The position numbers and the translations under genes are program-made. A stretch of DNA of 64,000 bases. It comes from Dokdonia sp. PRO95. Its GTDB lineage: Bacteria; Bacteroidota; Bacteroidia; Flavobacteriales; Flavobacteriaceae. Positions 51,715 to 60,283 of this stretch are shown here, in pieces (positions within the stretch are counted from its first letter, which is position 1; the number at the start of each line of letters is the position of its first letter). The stretch covers positions 879,408-943,407 of the forward strand of contig NZ_CM001837.1 in NCBI RefSeq assembly GCF_000355805.1, given 5' to 3'. The notes beneath the pieces are model-generated. The model ran no database searches and was not told the DNA's origin. It saw only the letters and a list, made by a program, of their open reading frames with translations.

Positions 51715-52263
51715 ATGATTGATACTCCACTACGCATACTTATTGTAGAAGACCTAGTATCTGATGCTTTTCTCGTACAAAAACAGATTAAACGTTTTTG
51801 TAATAATGTTGAGATCAGCATTTCAGACAAAGAGCTTTCACTTGCTGTGGCTCTCAAACAGTTTTTACCAGATATCGTGGTAAGTGACTTCAACCTTGAA
51901 GGATTTACCGGATTTGACGTTATTAAACAAGTCAAGGAATTTAATAGTGAGATCCCGGTAATTATTATTACAGGAAACCTCAACAATGAAGAGAAAGCAG
52001 CAGAGCTTATCTTACAAGGAGCCTCTGGATTTTTCTTGAAAGAAAACCTTCAAAATTTACAACAAAAACTACAACCTCTTTTTGAAAAATTTATTTCAGA
52101 AAAGCAGGAACTTATCACACGTTTAGAAAGACAACGTGAAAAAGATGCTAGAGAGCGAGAGCTTACAGATTACTTGCGCCATCATGACTTTGAAGCTTAC
52201 GAGCACAAAGAAGCGATTGAATCTCTTAAAGACAAAGTGCTCAAATTTTTATCCATAAAATAA
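51715..52263 (+). CDS. Response regulator, receiver domain with coiled tail
   Basis: A 182-residue protein. The receiver domain (1-125) has the acidic pocket (IVEDLVSD), phosphoacceptor Asp58 (VVSDFNLEG), switch Thr (IIITGN) and Lys (FFLKEN). There is no DNA-binding domain; the tail (about 130-182) is a charged helix (EKQELITRLERQREKDAREREL) followed by RHHDFEAYEHKEAIE. It is 3 nt upstream of the CHASE3 kinase, so probably a partner acting by phosphotransfer or protein contact. Similar receiver proteins accompany bacteriophytochrome-like kinases. Confidence 0.88.
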   Translation: MIDTPLRILIVEDLVSDAFLVQKQIKRFCNNVEISISDKELSLAVALKQFLPDIVVSDFNLEGFTGFDVIKQVKEFNSEIPVIIITGNLNNEEKAAELILQGASGFFLKENLQNLQQKLQPLFEKFISEKQELITRLERQREKDARERELTDYLRHHDFEAYEHKEAIESLKDKVLKFLSIK

Positions 52264-52266
52264 CCC

Positions 52267-53679
52267 ATGGATACTACCGAATCTAAAAATATAGTCAGGT
52301 CACTTTACTTAAGTTTTTTTTCGACGCTTACTGTAATAGTTTTAGTTACACTGTTATATCTAGCATCACAATACTCTCAAAAGTGGATTGTTCATACTAA
52401 TGAAACAACTACTCAAATTCATAATGTATCTGAGACTCTATTAAAAGCTGAGAGCATGCTACGGGGTTACTTAATAAGTAAAGACCCTGAATATCGCATT
52501 GATTATAAAGTCCAAATAGCAAAATTGAGGGGTGAGATCAATCAGCTTAAAACAAAAACTCAAGATAACCCCTCACAACAAGAAAACTTAAGAAAGTTTG
52601 AAGCGCTAGTAAATGAGCGTATACAGGGCATGGATAATAACATGGAGAACTACGTCCTACGTACTCCAGAAGAAAATAGAAAACGTACCGGAAGAGTAGA
52701 AACCTTGCGCCTCATAGATGCTATTGATAATATGCGAGACATCATGCTTATTGAGGAAAACGCACTACTACTAGAGCGTAAATCTACCTACGACACGATT
52801 TATGTTTTAAGTCTTATTGCATTATCAATAGCCTTATTATTGATGCTTTTTAATGTGTATGCCGTTAGAAAAAGACTTATTCCGCTCTTTACAAAACTTG
52901 CAGAAAATAATGATGCTCTTATTGAGCTAGTACACTCTCGAGATCAAGAAATTGCTCTTAAAGAAGCACAAATGGAAATGAATGAAGATCTCATTCACCA
53001 GATGGAAGATAAGAACAAACAGCTTAACCAGTTTGCTTACATAGCTTCTCACGATTTGCAAGAACCTCTGCGCACGGTAGATAACTTTATTGCACTCTTT
53101 GAAGAAGATTATGGAGAAAAATTAGACGGTGAGGCTGGCACTTATTTTGACTTTATAAAAGGAGCTACAGCACGTATGAAAAGTCTGATTACCGGCTTAC
53201 TCAATTACAGTAGATTGGGCCGCTCTGGAACGCGTTCAAAAATTGATCTCAACAAACTTTTAAACGATATAAATGTAGACCTAGGCACTCGCATAGAAGA
53301 GAGCGGGACAGTTATCACTAAGGACACACTTCCTACTGTATCTGGTTATCCAGTAGAATTACGACAGCTTTTTGTAAACTTAATTACAAATGCCATCAAG
53401 TTTACTCCACCGGAACGAGCTCCAAAGATCCATATAGGTGTAAGCGACTCGAGACTTTACTACACGTTTAAAGTTTCTGATAATGGATTAGGAATTAAAA
53501 AAGAACACCTAGACAAAGTCTTTAACATGTTTACACGCCTTCACAGTGCAAAGGAATATGAAGGTACAGGTATAGGTCTTGCCTTCTGTCAAAAAATAGT
53601 TGAATTACATAAGGGAAAAATAAGTGTTGCATCTACCGTAGGTGAAGGCAGCACATTCACATTTACTTTAAAAAAATAA
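52267..53679 (+). CDS. CHASE3-domain sensor histidine kinase
   Basis: A 470-residue membrane kinase: transmembrane helix at about 12-32, extracytoplasmic CHASE3-type helical sensor (about 35-175, with AESMLRGYLISKDPEYRIDY), second helix at about 177-198, coiled coil, and HisKA with His262 in YIASHDLQEPLRTV. The HATPase_c domain has the N-box (QLFVNLITNAIKF), DNGLGI and GTGIGLAFCQKIVE. HisKA of the form HDLQEPLR is of the phytochrome/Rcp1-linked type. It is flanked by two receiver-only proteins (3 and 4 nt away), so the three form one phosphorelay operon. Confidence 0.93.
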   Translation: MDTTESKNIVRSLYLSFFSTLTVIVLVTLLYLASQYSQKWIVHTNETTTQIHNVSETLLKAESMLRGYLISKDPEYRIDYKVQIAKLRGEINQLKTKTQDNPSQQENLRKFEALVNERIQGMDNNMENYVLRTPEENRKRTGRVETLRLIDAIDNMRDIMLIEENALLLERKSTYDTIYVLSLIALSIALLLMLFNVYAVRKRLIPLFTKLAENNDALIELVHSRDQEIALKEAQMEMNEDLIHQMEDKNKQLNQFAYIASHDLQEPLRTVDNFIALFEEDYGEKLDGEAGTYFDFIKGATARMKSLITGLLNYSRLGRSGTRSKIDLNKLLNDINVDLGTRIEESGTVITKDTLPTVSGYPVELRQLFVNLITNAIKFTPPERAPKIHIGVSDSRLYYTFKVSDNGLGIKKEHLDKVFNMFTRLHSAKEYEGTGIGLAFCQKIVELHKGKISVASTVGEGSTFTFTLKK

Positions 53680-53683
53680 GAGC

Positions 53684-54103
53684 ATGCAACCACTAAGAGA
53701 GATATTACTGATAGATGATTCTGAGTCTGATAACTTTGTACATTCACGTGTAATTAAAAAGGCACAGGTAACTGCAAAAGTAACCATCAAGTATTCTGGC
53801 GAGGAGGGGCTTACCTATCTCAAAACTCTCATTAATGAAGATTATCCACGCCCTGACCTAATTTTCTTAGACATCAACATGCCTGGAATGGATGGATTTG
53901 AGTTTTTAGAGCATTATGAAGAATTAGAAGATGTGCAAAAAGCAGGAGTGGTGATTGCGATGCTTACGACCTCTACATCTCCAGTAGATAAAAAGAAGGC
54001 CGAAAAGTATGACTTATTGCAGCATTTTGATAACAAACCGCTTACTCAAGAAAATCTTTTTAAAATTCTAAAAGAGCAATTTCCAGGACGTTTTGATGAT
54101 TAA
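53684..54103 (+). CDS. Response regulator, Rcp1-like single receiver
   Basis: A 139-residue single-domain response regulator. LLIDDSESDNFVHSRVIKK gives the acidic pair, Asp63 (IFLDINMPG) is the phosphoacceptor, the switch Thr lies in AMLTTSTSP and Lys in HFDNKPL. The extended region after the beta-3 strand (EHYEELEDVQKAGVVIAML) matches Rcp1-like regulators. Four nt after the kinase. Its last four bases overlap the stop of the convergent membrane hydrolase gene. Confidence 0.9.
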   Translation: MQPLREILLIDDSESDNFVHSRVIKKAQVTAKVTIKYSGEEGLTYLKTLINEDYPRPDLIFLDINMPGMDGFEFLEHYEELEDVQKAGVVIAMLTTSTSPVDKKKAEKYDLLQHFDNKPLTQENLFKILKEQFPGRFDD

Positions 54104-55101
54104 TTGCCTTTAATCCTTGTCCATAGATTACCCAAGACGGCATTCATATTTGAAGGGTCAGGGCGATCTTCTGTGGCGGTGATAGTACCGTTATTTTCCT
54201 CTAGCTTGTATCTAAAAACAAACTGAGGATTATCTGGATCTATAGCGATAAGTCCAAAACGGAGGTCATTATATATCCACTTATCTTGAATTTTCTCAAG
54301 AATATACCATCCTTCAGAAATGGTAATGAGTCGTTGTACTTCTGACCTATTAATAAGCGCTTCACTTTCTGAGCGCTTTTTGGGATATGCCTTAAAAGAA
54401 ATAGGCTGCGTGTCGAGTAAAGAGTAATCTCCTATAAGATAATTTTCGCCTGCATCTACGTTTATATTCCACAGCACAGTATTCATAGGGGCTGGACGCG
54501 TTGAGATTTGGGTATATGTTATGCCCTGCTGCTCAAGATTCTGAACCACCTTTTGATGGGCTACATATTTTATCACAACTGTGAGTAATAAATATGAGCT
54601 ACTTATGTAAAGGCCAAGGTTGTTAGTACGCTTTCGCGAAAGCGAACCACGTTTTCTAGTAGCTGCTATGAGGACACATATTAAGAAAGGAACTGTGTAT
54701 AATGGATCTATGACAAAGATGCTATTAAAAGCAACCCTCCAATTAAATGGCCAAAATATTTGCGTTCCCCAAGTCGTAAAAGCATCTAACAATGGATGTG
54801 TAAAAAAACCCCAGAAAAATAGCTTTGACCATCCTTGCCAGCCTACATCTGGTCGTTTTTTAAGCTGATGGACGAGCCATCCAAACAAGGGTGCTGCGAG
54901 AATAGAAAATACAATACTGTGGCTAAAACCACGGTGCATCTCGGTGGCTGTGATAGTATCTGTAAGATATCTCCACACAATGTCAAGATCTGGTATGGTA
55001 CCCGCAACCGCTCCCCAGATCATTGCTCTATTACCTATCTTTTTACCAAGTACTGCCTCGCCTACTGCAGCGCCAAGAACTATCTGAGTTAAACTATCCA
55101 T
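54100..55101 (-). CDS. Membrane-bound metal-dependent hydrolase, YdjM family
   Basis: A 333-residue membrane protein of the YdjM/LexA-regulated inner-membrane hydrolase family (MDSLTQIVLGAAVGEAVLGKKIGNRAMIWGAVAGTIPDLDIVW, then HRGFSHSIVFS and FFTHPLLDAFTTWGTQIFWPF). The conserved His and Asp residues of these motifs form the likely metal site at the membrane, as in phospholipase-C-like enzymes. Four or five transmembrane helices are followed by a soluble C-terminal domain. Last gene of the packed operon, 19 nt after the MutS-like gene. A palindrome copy encodes SLSRKR in a loop. Confidence 0.88.
   Translation of the reverse strand: MDSLTQIVLGAAVGEAVLGKKIGNRAMIWGAVAGTIPDLDIVWRYLTDTITATEMHRGFSHSIVFSILAAPLFGWLVHQLKKRPDVGWQGWSKLFFWGFFTHPLLDAFTTWGTQIFWPFNWRVAFNSIFVIDPLYTVPFLICVLIAATRKRGSLSRKRTNNLGLYISSSYLLLTVVIKYVAHQKVVQNLEQQGITYTQISTRPAPMNTVLWNINVDAGENYLIGDYSLLDTQPISFKAYPKKRSESEALINRSEVQRLITISEGWYILEKIQDKWIYNDLRFGLIAIDPDNPQFVFRYKLEENNGTITATEDRPDPSNMNAVLGNLWTRIKGN
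54629..54644. repeat. Iterated palindrome, copy 16
   Basis: Perfect CGCTTTCGCGAAAGCG in the YdjM-family gene, read as LSRK. Confidence 0.95.
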
Positions 55102-55120
55102 ACTATTTTATTAAATAATG

Positions 55121-56893
55121 CTATGATACAATCCCCATTTTCTTTAGTAAGAAACTAGCATTCATATTCTGGCAAATACCTTCTTTAAAAGTGTAATCAA
55201 AAAAGAGTTCGTCGTTTATTATTTGTGCGTCAAAGTAATAGTTCTTCACCTCCTTGAGATCATTTGCAGCCTCACATAAACTTAAATCGTGTGTAGCTAT
55301 AATACCAGTCGCTCCTGCACCTACAAGCTTATCTATAAACTTACGAGAACCCTCTGCCTTATCCGTACTGTTAGTTCCTTTTAAAATTTCATCTAGGATG
55401 ATAAAGTAACGATCTGTTTCTATCTGATCCACTATAAACTTAAGACGTTTGAGTTCGCTGAAGAAGTAACTCTCATCATCTGTAAGACTATCTGTGGTGC
55501 GCATACTAGTAATTAACTTTATAGGCGTATATGAAGCGCTCGTTGCAAATATGGGCAAGCCTACGTTACCCATCACAATCTGTAAAGCCACCGTTCTTAA
55601 GAAGGTACTTTTACCAGCCATATTTGCTCCTGTGATGATAAAGAACTCATCGTTTTTTATAGTGATATCATTGCGCACAGCAGTTGTAGGATCAAGAAGA
55701 GGATGCGCTGCTCCTGTAGTAACTAGTGTAGTTCCAGTTTCGGTAATCTCAGGAAATACATGAGCTTGATGATTAAAAGCATAATTACCCAAACTGTTAT
55801 AAGCATCAAAAAAGGCGATTACTTCAAACCAATCTTCTACTGCATCGCGATGTGTTGCAATCCATCCTTCAATGTTGTGTACAATACTTAAATCTCTAAG
55901 AAAAAACCCATTAGATATGAGTCCAATTATAAAATTGTTACGCTGATCAAGTGCGTCTAGATGTTTTGAAAAAGCTCTTAAAATGGACGAACTTGATTGC
56001 TCTGACGTGATGACCATTTTACGCTTATTTACTAGCAAATCACTTGCAAATTCTTGCTCTTCTATTCTAGATAACAAGCTCGCATATTGTGTAAATGTGG
56101 TTTGAATTTTCCCCGTATGTGCAGAGAGCATATTTATTCTCCCAAAGAATCTGCCGCTTATTAACAAACCTATCCCAAATACTATGAACACCCACCATCC
56201 AGCAATGAAACCTATAAAATAAGATCCAAGCGTAAGCAATGAGATTACAGAAAATATACGTGAGATAAGTTTCATTTGTTTAGGTACAAATGAGGAGTAA
56301 TCTTTTAACCAAAGCAGTACACTATCTGCAGATAAATCTGTGCTAACTAATGATGCAATAGCACTAAATAACTGCCTCCACTCTGGCAGCTCGCCTAACT
56401 CTTTTACAGCTTCTTGCTTTTGTGATATTCCTTCAATATTATTTGAAAGAAGCATGGAAACTAGTTTTAAAGAACCACTATCAAGAGCCGTTCTATTAAA
56501 GTACTGAAAGAAAGAGCCACGACCAAAAAGATCTATATCTTGACTAAAAACATGCTCCGGATTATGAAATTCACTCCCATCTGGCAGATCATAAAAATCC
56601 CTATTAAGAACTTTTAATTCTGTCTCATTGCGCTCCAGAAGTGCCTTAGTAAGATCACGCTTGTGCTGCAACTGGCTGTGGCGACTCACTAGTAATAAAA
56701 AAGCAATAACACCTGCGATTATACACCCCATAAGCAATTGCGTATTACCTAGAGTGAAATACACACTCGCTGCTGTAGCTAAGAAAACAACAAGCCTAAT
56801 AGTACTTGAGATATTGAGTTTCCTTTTAATCTCAGATACTTCTTTCTGATATGTTTTGATTTGTCCTTCGTAAAAGGCAGTTGGTTCTGTCAT
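55121..56893 (-). CDS. Membrane-anchored MutS-like ATPase
   Basis: A 590-residue protein whose C-terminal third is a MutS ATPase domain: Walker A TGANMAGKSTFLRT (Lys near 427), SMRTTDSLTDDESYFFSELKR, Walker B FIILDEILKGTNS and the conserved ATHDLSL. Instead of mismatch-binding and connector domains it has hydrophobic segments: about residues 30-70 (two helices) and 208-240 (two helices), then a short lever/clamp-like region. It is therefore not a classical MutS and is predicted to be membrane bound. Such proteins occur in Bacteroidota as MutS-related proteins of unknown role. Two nt after the MmcQ gene. Confidence 0.88.
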   Translation of the reverse strand: MTEPTAFYEGQIKTYQKEVSEIKRKLNISSTIRLVVFLATAASVYFTLGNTQLLMGCIIAGVIAFLLLVSRHSQLQHKRDLTKALLERNETELKVLNRDFYDLPDGSEFHNPEHVFSQDIDLFGRGSFFQYFNRTALDSGSLKLVSMLLSNNIEGISQKQEAVKELGELPEWRQLFSAIASLVSTDLSADSVLLWLKDYSSFVPKQMKLISRIFSVISLLTLGSYFIGFIAGWWVFIVFGIGLLISGRFFGRINMLSAHTGKIQTTFTQYASLLSRIEEQEFASDLLVNKRKMVITSEQSSSSILRAFSKHLDALDQRNNFIIGLISNGFFLRDLSIVHNIEGWIATHRDAVEDWFEVIAFFDAYNSLGNYAFNHQAHVFPEITETGTTLVTTGAAHPLLDPTTAVRNDITIKNDEFFIITGANMAGKSTFLRTVALQIVMGNVGLPIFATSASYTPIKLITSMRTTDSLTDDESYFFSELKRLKFIVDQIETDRYFIILDEILKGTNSTDKAEGSRKFIDKLVGAGATGIIATHDLSLCEAANDLKEVKNYYFDAQIINDELFFDYTFKEGICQNMNASFLLKKMGIVS

Positions 56894-56895
56894 AA

Positions 56896-57252
56896 TTATA
56901 GAGCCGCAAGTTCGGCTTGTTGTTTTTTTGTCATTTTTGATACGACCAGATTGTAAGAATGGTCAATAAGCTCTGCTAGTAATTGTGGTGGCAACTCTTC
57001 CAGAACACAGGTATTCCAGTGAGTTTTATTCATATGCCATCCAGGAATAATAGCTCCATCGTGAGTCTCTCTCAAAATGACAGCTCGATCTGGATCACAT
57101 TTTAAATTTGCCGAAAGTGGAATTCGTTTTAAAGAGCAAAGCGCAAACATTTTACCCATCACCTTAAAAACTAGGGTGTCTGCATCAAAAGGAAACTCCT
57201 CTGTCACTCCTTTTTTATCAAGGCAATATGTTCTAAATGCTTCTATATTCAC
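56896..57252 (-). CDS. MmcQ/YjbR family protein
   Basis: A 118-residue protein of the MmcQ/YjbR family (CyaY-like fold): CLDKKGVTEEFPFDADTLVFKVMGKMFAL, then LKCDPDRAVILRE and PGWHMNKTHWNTV-like region (GWHMNKTHWNTCVL). The family was proposed to bind DNA from its fold, without direct proof here. The start codon is GTG, overlapping the stop of the P-loop gene by four bases (GTGA), and the next gene follows two bases later. Confidence 0.9.
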   Translation of the reverse strand: MNIEAFRTYCLDKKGVTEEFPFDADTLVFKVMGKMFALCSLKRIPLSANLKCDPDRAVILRETHDGAIIPGWHMNKTHWNTCVLEELPPQLLAELIDHSYNLVVSKMTKKQQAELAAL

Positions 57253-57737
57253 TTGGCAATTATTGTTGCTTCTATGAGTTCATCTTCCAAAGGTGGTTCA
57301 AACCAAGTTTCCATAAATTCAAAATCTTCTTCCGAAACGTCAAATTCGTAGGTGGCTCCTTGCTCTTTATTACGCTGTTGTACTCGTTCTTTTCTCATTT
57401 CCTTAGCTATATCTAAAAAATGAAGCTGATAGGGTATTTGATGCGCTTTCGCGAAAGCGTAAAAACGTTCTCTTCTATATCGCTTTGCAAATCCTAGATC
57501 TAAAATTGCGGGGGTATCCGCCTCTTCCAGCTGTAACACTAGGGATAGAATCATCTGGTCGTTACGCGCGATGCGTTCTAAAAACCAGTCAACTCCGTCT
57601 GTATCTTGTTTATCATCTAGAAATAATGTTTTATTCCAATGATCAATGGAAAATAAGATACCATTAACGCTTTTTTTAAGATCTAATGAATATGTAGTTT
57701 TTCCTGCTCCTGTATTTCCAGTAATGAGATATATCAC
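57249..57737 (-). CDS. P-loop NTPase / kinase-like protein
   Basis: A 162-residue nucleotide-binding protein with Walker A GNTGAGKTT (residues 7-15), an acidic region (FSIDHWNKTLFLDD) and the LDLGFAKRYRRERF segment containing the Arg lid of small kinases. This resembles zeta-toxin/shikimate-kinase-like AAA proteins that phosphorylate small molecules; the substrate is unknown. Start is GTG, overlapping the stop of the DUF4230 gene by one base (TAGTG). A palindrome copy encodes AFAKA just after the Arg-rich segment. Confidence 0.85.
   Translation of the reverse strand: MIYLITGNTGAGKTTYSLDLKKSVNGILFSIDHWNKTLFLDDKQDTDGVDWFLERIARNDQMILSLVLQLEEADTPAILDLGFAKRYRRERFYAFAKAHQIPYQLHFLDIAKEMRKERVQQRNKEQGATYEFDVSEEDFEFMETWFEPPLEDELIEATIIAK
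57444..57459. repeat. Iterated palindrome, copy 17
   Basis: Perfect CGCTTTCGCGAAAGCG in the P-loop gene, read as AFAKA. Confidence 0.95.
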
Positions 57738-58354
57738 TAAGATTCAATTTTCTTAGGCTCCTTACTCGCAGGTATTTCTAGTGATGAGTAGTCTAGTTTC
57801 CAGCCTATAGTTTCTACAAGTTTTTGCATTAACTGTACGGTTTCTAGCGCCTGCGACTTTGCTTCCTCATAAAGTCCGCTCTGCGGGATTTTATCGCGTA
57901 TGTGCTGCTTTGCCTCTCTGTTTATCTCTGTAAGATCTGTGCTAGTAAATGGATTTGCCCACCCTTCTTTCTTATCATAATACTTAAAATCTGTCTCTAC
58001 AGAAAGTAGCTCTGGTTCTGGAAAGTTAAACAGCTTGATGGTTCTATTCTTATCATCTGCCTCCATTTTAATCTTAGTAAGATCAAAACCTATATGCGCT
58101 TTTGCATCGATAAGTACAATTGCTTTTTTTGAACCTAAGAGTAGGTTCATCCATTTATTTTTTAAGCCTTCGTAATGATATATCTCTGCAAAGTCGCCCT
58201 CTACGGTGATAAATTTACACACTGTTCTTATGCGCTCCATAAGCACCACAGATTGTGCTTGAGCATCTGGCGCCTTAGATTTTCCAGAGATCCAGTTAAA
58301 TATAAAATAAGAGAGTATCGCTCCTATGGCGAGCCCTATAAATACTAATTCCAT
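57737..58354 (-). CDS. DUF4230 membrane-anchored protein
   Basis: A 205-residue protein with one N-terminal transmembrane helix (residues 3-23, LVFIGLAIGAILSYFIFNW) and a DUF4230 domain (RIRTVCKFITVEGDFAEIYHYEG, then KKAIVLIDAKAHIGFDLTKIKME, ELLSVETDFKYYDKKEGW). The function is unknown. It is the first gene of a five-gene chain (DUF4230, P-loop, MmcQ, MutS-like, YdjM). A -7-like element lies only 5 nt before its ATG. Confidence 0.87.
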   Translation of the reverse strand: MELVFIGLAIGAILSYFIFNWISGKSKAPDAQAQSVVLMERIRTVCKFITVEGDFAEIYHYEGLKNKWMNLLLGSKKAIVLIDAKAHIGFDLTKIKMEADDKNRTIKLFNFPEPELLSVETDFKYYDKKEGWANPFTSTDLTEINREAKQHIRDKIPQSGLYEEAKSQALETVQLMQKLVETIGWKLDYSSLEIPASKEPKKIES

Positions 58355-58358
58355 AAAG

Positions 58359-58366
58359 TAAAGATA
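58359..58366 (-). promoter_or_regulatory. -7-like element for the DUF4230 operon
   Basis: The minus strand reads TATCTTTA, 5 nt before the ATG at 58354, implying a leaderless or very short 5' end. Confidence 0.35.
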
Positions 58367-58461
58367 CTAAAAGCCCTCAAAGACTTCACCATATAAAATG
58401 CCAGTAACCACAATGGGATATGGGTATCATAATCTCATCGTACAATCTATATGCCAGTCAA

Positions 58462-59973
58462 TTATTTACTCTCAGACTTAAAACTTTGTATAGCCGCATT
58501 AGGCTCCATAATAGTATACCCTTTCCAGAAATTAGGATCATACTCAGATAAGTATGTTGCCTCCATCTCTTTAATTTCTTCTACTGCATCATACGTACTT
58601 TGGTCAATGCTAGTAGTGCTAAAAACAACGAGCTCCTTTTTTGAATAACTAGTGTTTGCTATTTCAATCTCCATCGCTACTTCATTTTGCTTTCGGCGAC
58701 CTCCTACATTTTTGTTTTTCTCAATGATTTTTAAAGGCCTATCTATACCAACGCGTTCTCCGTTTTCTAGCTCCATAAATCGCAAGGAATAGCCACCATT
58801 ATCATCTTTTGCATAGATGCTTTTACCCTTATACAAGTACTTCTTGTAGCTTATGCCAAACATCCCAAAACTTGACAGCTTACGTACATTTTCATATTCT
58901 AGTCGCATTACTGCAAAGTCATCAGTATTTATATATAAGGTCCCTTTAAAATCTTTTCTTCCTTTAGGCTCAAAGTCTATTACGTAAACTATATCATCAC
59001 CTATTGCAGTAAATTCTCTCTTAGTAAATCGATAACGATTGGATTTTGTTAAGAAGTCAAGCTTTGTATCCTCTTTATAAAACATAGCCTCAAACAGATC
59101 AGAAAGGTCAGATTTGATACTTTCTGTAATGGCTTTCTCCTTGTCATTTTCTTCTTGCTCTGTATCTACCTCTATTTTAAGTCCGCCATTTGAGCTGCCC
59201 ATTTTTGTAGAGTCATCTACTTCAATAGTGGTACCTACGATTCCAGATTTTATTTTAAAGTAAGAATCTGCTTTTACGTTTTTCTCAATAATTTCTTCAA
59301 GCCTTTTTCCAAAACTCTCCACCCCTACATCTTTTTTAGTTTTGTCATAGAGCTTTGCTGCTTTGTCTATAACGAGCTTTTGATTGTCATAATTTCCAGA
59401 AAGTGTCCCAACAGACTCACTGTAGTAATCACTCTTCTTTGCTACAGATCCCACTAGACTATCCATAAAGACCTGGTTAAATTCTGGAATAGTCGTTTTT
59501 TCTACTTCGATATCCATTTTATCAATACGATCAGACTCAGACTGTCTGAAGAATATTTTTTTCTCAGTAAGCGCATTAGGATAGTTAACAGCTATGTTTT
59601 CTTTAACGCGCTCTATGATTTCCTCTGCATCCAGCGGATTATTTGTGAGAAATACATTATCTAGTTCGTTTGTTTTTACACGCAGCGATATAATAGTGTC
59701 CATCACTTTCTTAGGAAAAATAGCAACCTCTTCATATCCCATAGACGAGATATACACAGAGTCCCTAAGTGCAGATAGCTTATGCTCTCCTAGGGTAAAG
59801 ATGCCTTCTTCATTTGTGATTGCACCTGTATTTTCAGATAACTTTACAGTTGCAAAAGGAATGGGTTCTTTAGTCCTTTCGTCAATTACGGTTACACTAT
59901 AAGATTGTGCTACCGCCGTAGCAGCGCAGGTTATTGTAAGTAACGTGAGAATGAATTTTATAAGTGTCGTCAT
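58462..59973 (-). CDS. Exported carboxypeptidase-like regulatory-domain protein
   Basis: A 503-residue exported protein: signal MTTLIKFILTLLTITCAATAVAQ, then a carboxypeptidase-D regulatory-like/TonB-box-like domain (YSVTVIDERTKEPIPFATVKLSENTGAITNEEGIFTL), then a long alpha/beta region (EEIIERVKENIAVNYPNALTEKKIFFRQS) and a beta-rich C-terminal part (LDFLTKSNRYRFTKREFTAIGDDIVYVIDFEPKGRKDFKGTLYINTDDFAVMRLEYENV). This layout recalls DUF5686-type outer-membrane-associated proteins without the final barrel. Probably cell-envelope, function unknown. It is monocistronic. Confidence 0.8.
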   Translation of the reverse strand: MTTLIKFILTLLTITCAATAVAQSYSVTVIDERTKEPIPFATVKLSENTGAITNEEGIFTLGEHKLSALRDSVYISSMGYEEVAIFPKKVMDTIISLRVKTNELDNVFLTNNPLDAEEIIERVKENIAVNYPNALTEKKIFFRQSESDRIDKMDIEVEKTTIPEFNQVFMDSLVGSVAKKSDYYSESVGTLSGNYDNQKLVIDKAAKLYDKTKKDVGVESFGKRLEEIIEKNVKADSYFKIKSGIVGTTIEVDDSTKMGSSNGGLKIEVDTEQEENDKEKAITESIKSDLSDLFEAMFYKEDTKLDFLTKSNRYRFTKREFTAIGDDIVYVIDFEPKGRKDFKGTLYINTDDFAVMRLEYENVRKLSSFGMFGISYKKYLYKGKSIYAKDDNGGYSLRFMELENGERVGIDRPLKIIEKNKNVGGRRKQNEVAMEIEIANTSYSKKELVVFSTTSIDQSTYDAVEEIKEMEATYLSEYDPNFWKGYTIMEPNAAIQSFKSESK

Positions 59974-60074
59974 AAGATGGTTATTTACTATATAGACGCT
60001 AGAAAATTTAAAATAGTTGCCTAAACTATTAAAATGACGTCTTTATAGTCAACATGTTACGCTCTAAAACAAAA

Positions 60075-60098
60075 AAAAGCGTCCATCGGGACGCTTTT
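60075..60098 (-). terminator. Terminator after the tiny charged-protein gene
   Basis: AAAAGCGTCC/GGGACGCTTTT stem with a 3-nt loop, followed on the minus strand by a long T-run. It starts 1 nt after the stop of the 54-residue gene. Confidence 0.88.
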
Positions 60099-60099
60099 G

Positions 60100-60264
60100 T
60101 TATTCTTCTTCTTTCTCTTTAAGAGCTTTCATCTTTTCTTTTGCTTCGAGTAATCGCGCTTCACTAGCGTCTCTCTTCTCGCGCTCTTTCTTTTTCTTAC
60201 GATCCATAAGCTTAGAATGCTTTGCTTTATTTTTCGTGTTCTTAGGAGTTCCTCTCTTTGCCAT
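60100..60264 (-). CDS. Tiny, highly charged protein
   Basis: A 54-residue protein starting MAKRGTPKNTKNKAKHSK and ending LKEKEEE. About half the residues are Lys, Arg or Glu; residues 18-54 should form one long charged helix. The N-terminal basic, Gly/Pro/Asn-rich part recalls RNA-binding or ribosome-associated small proteins; I cannot name a family. A strong terminator begins 1 nt beyond the stop. It is 19 nt after the ThiE-like gene on the same strand and could be the last cistron of the trxA-thiE message. Confidence 0.7.
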   Translation of the reverse strand: MAKRGTPKNTKNKAKHSKLMDRKKKKEREKRDASEARLLEAKEKMKALKEKEEE

Positions 60265-60283
60265 GGTGCAAATATAGTAAAGG

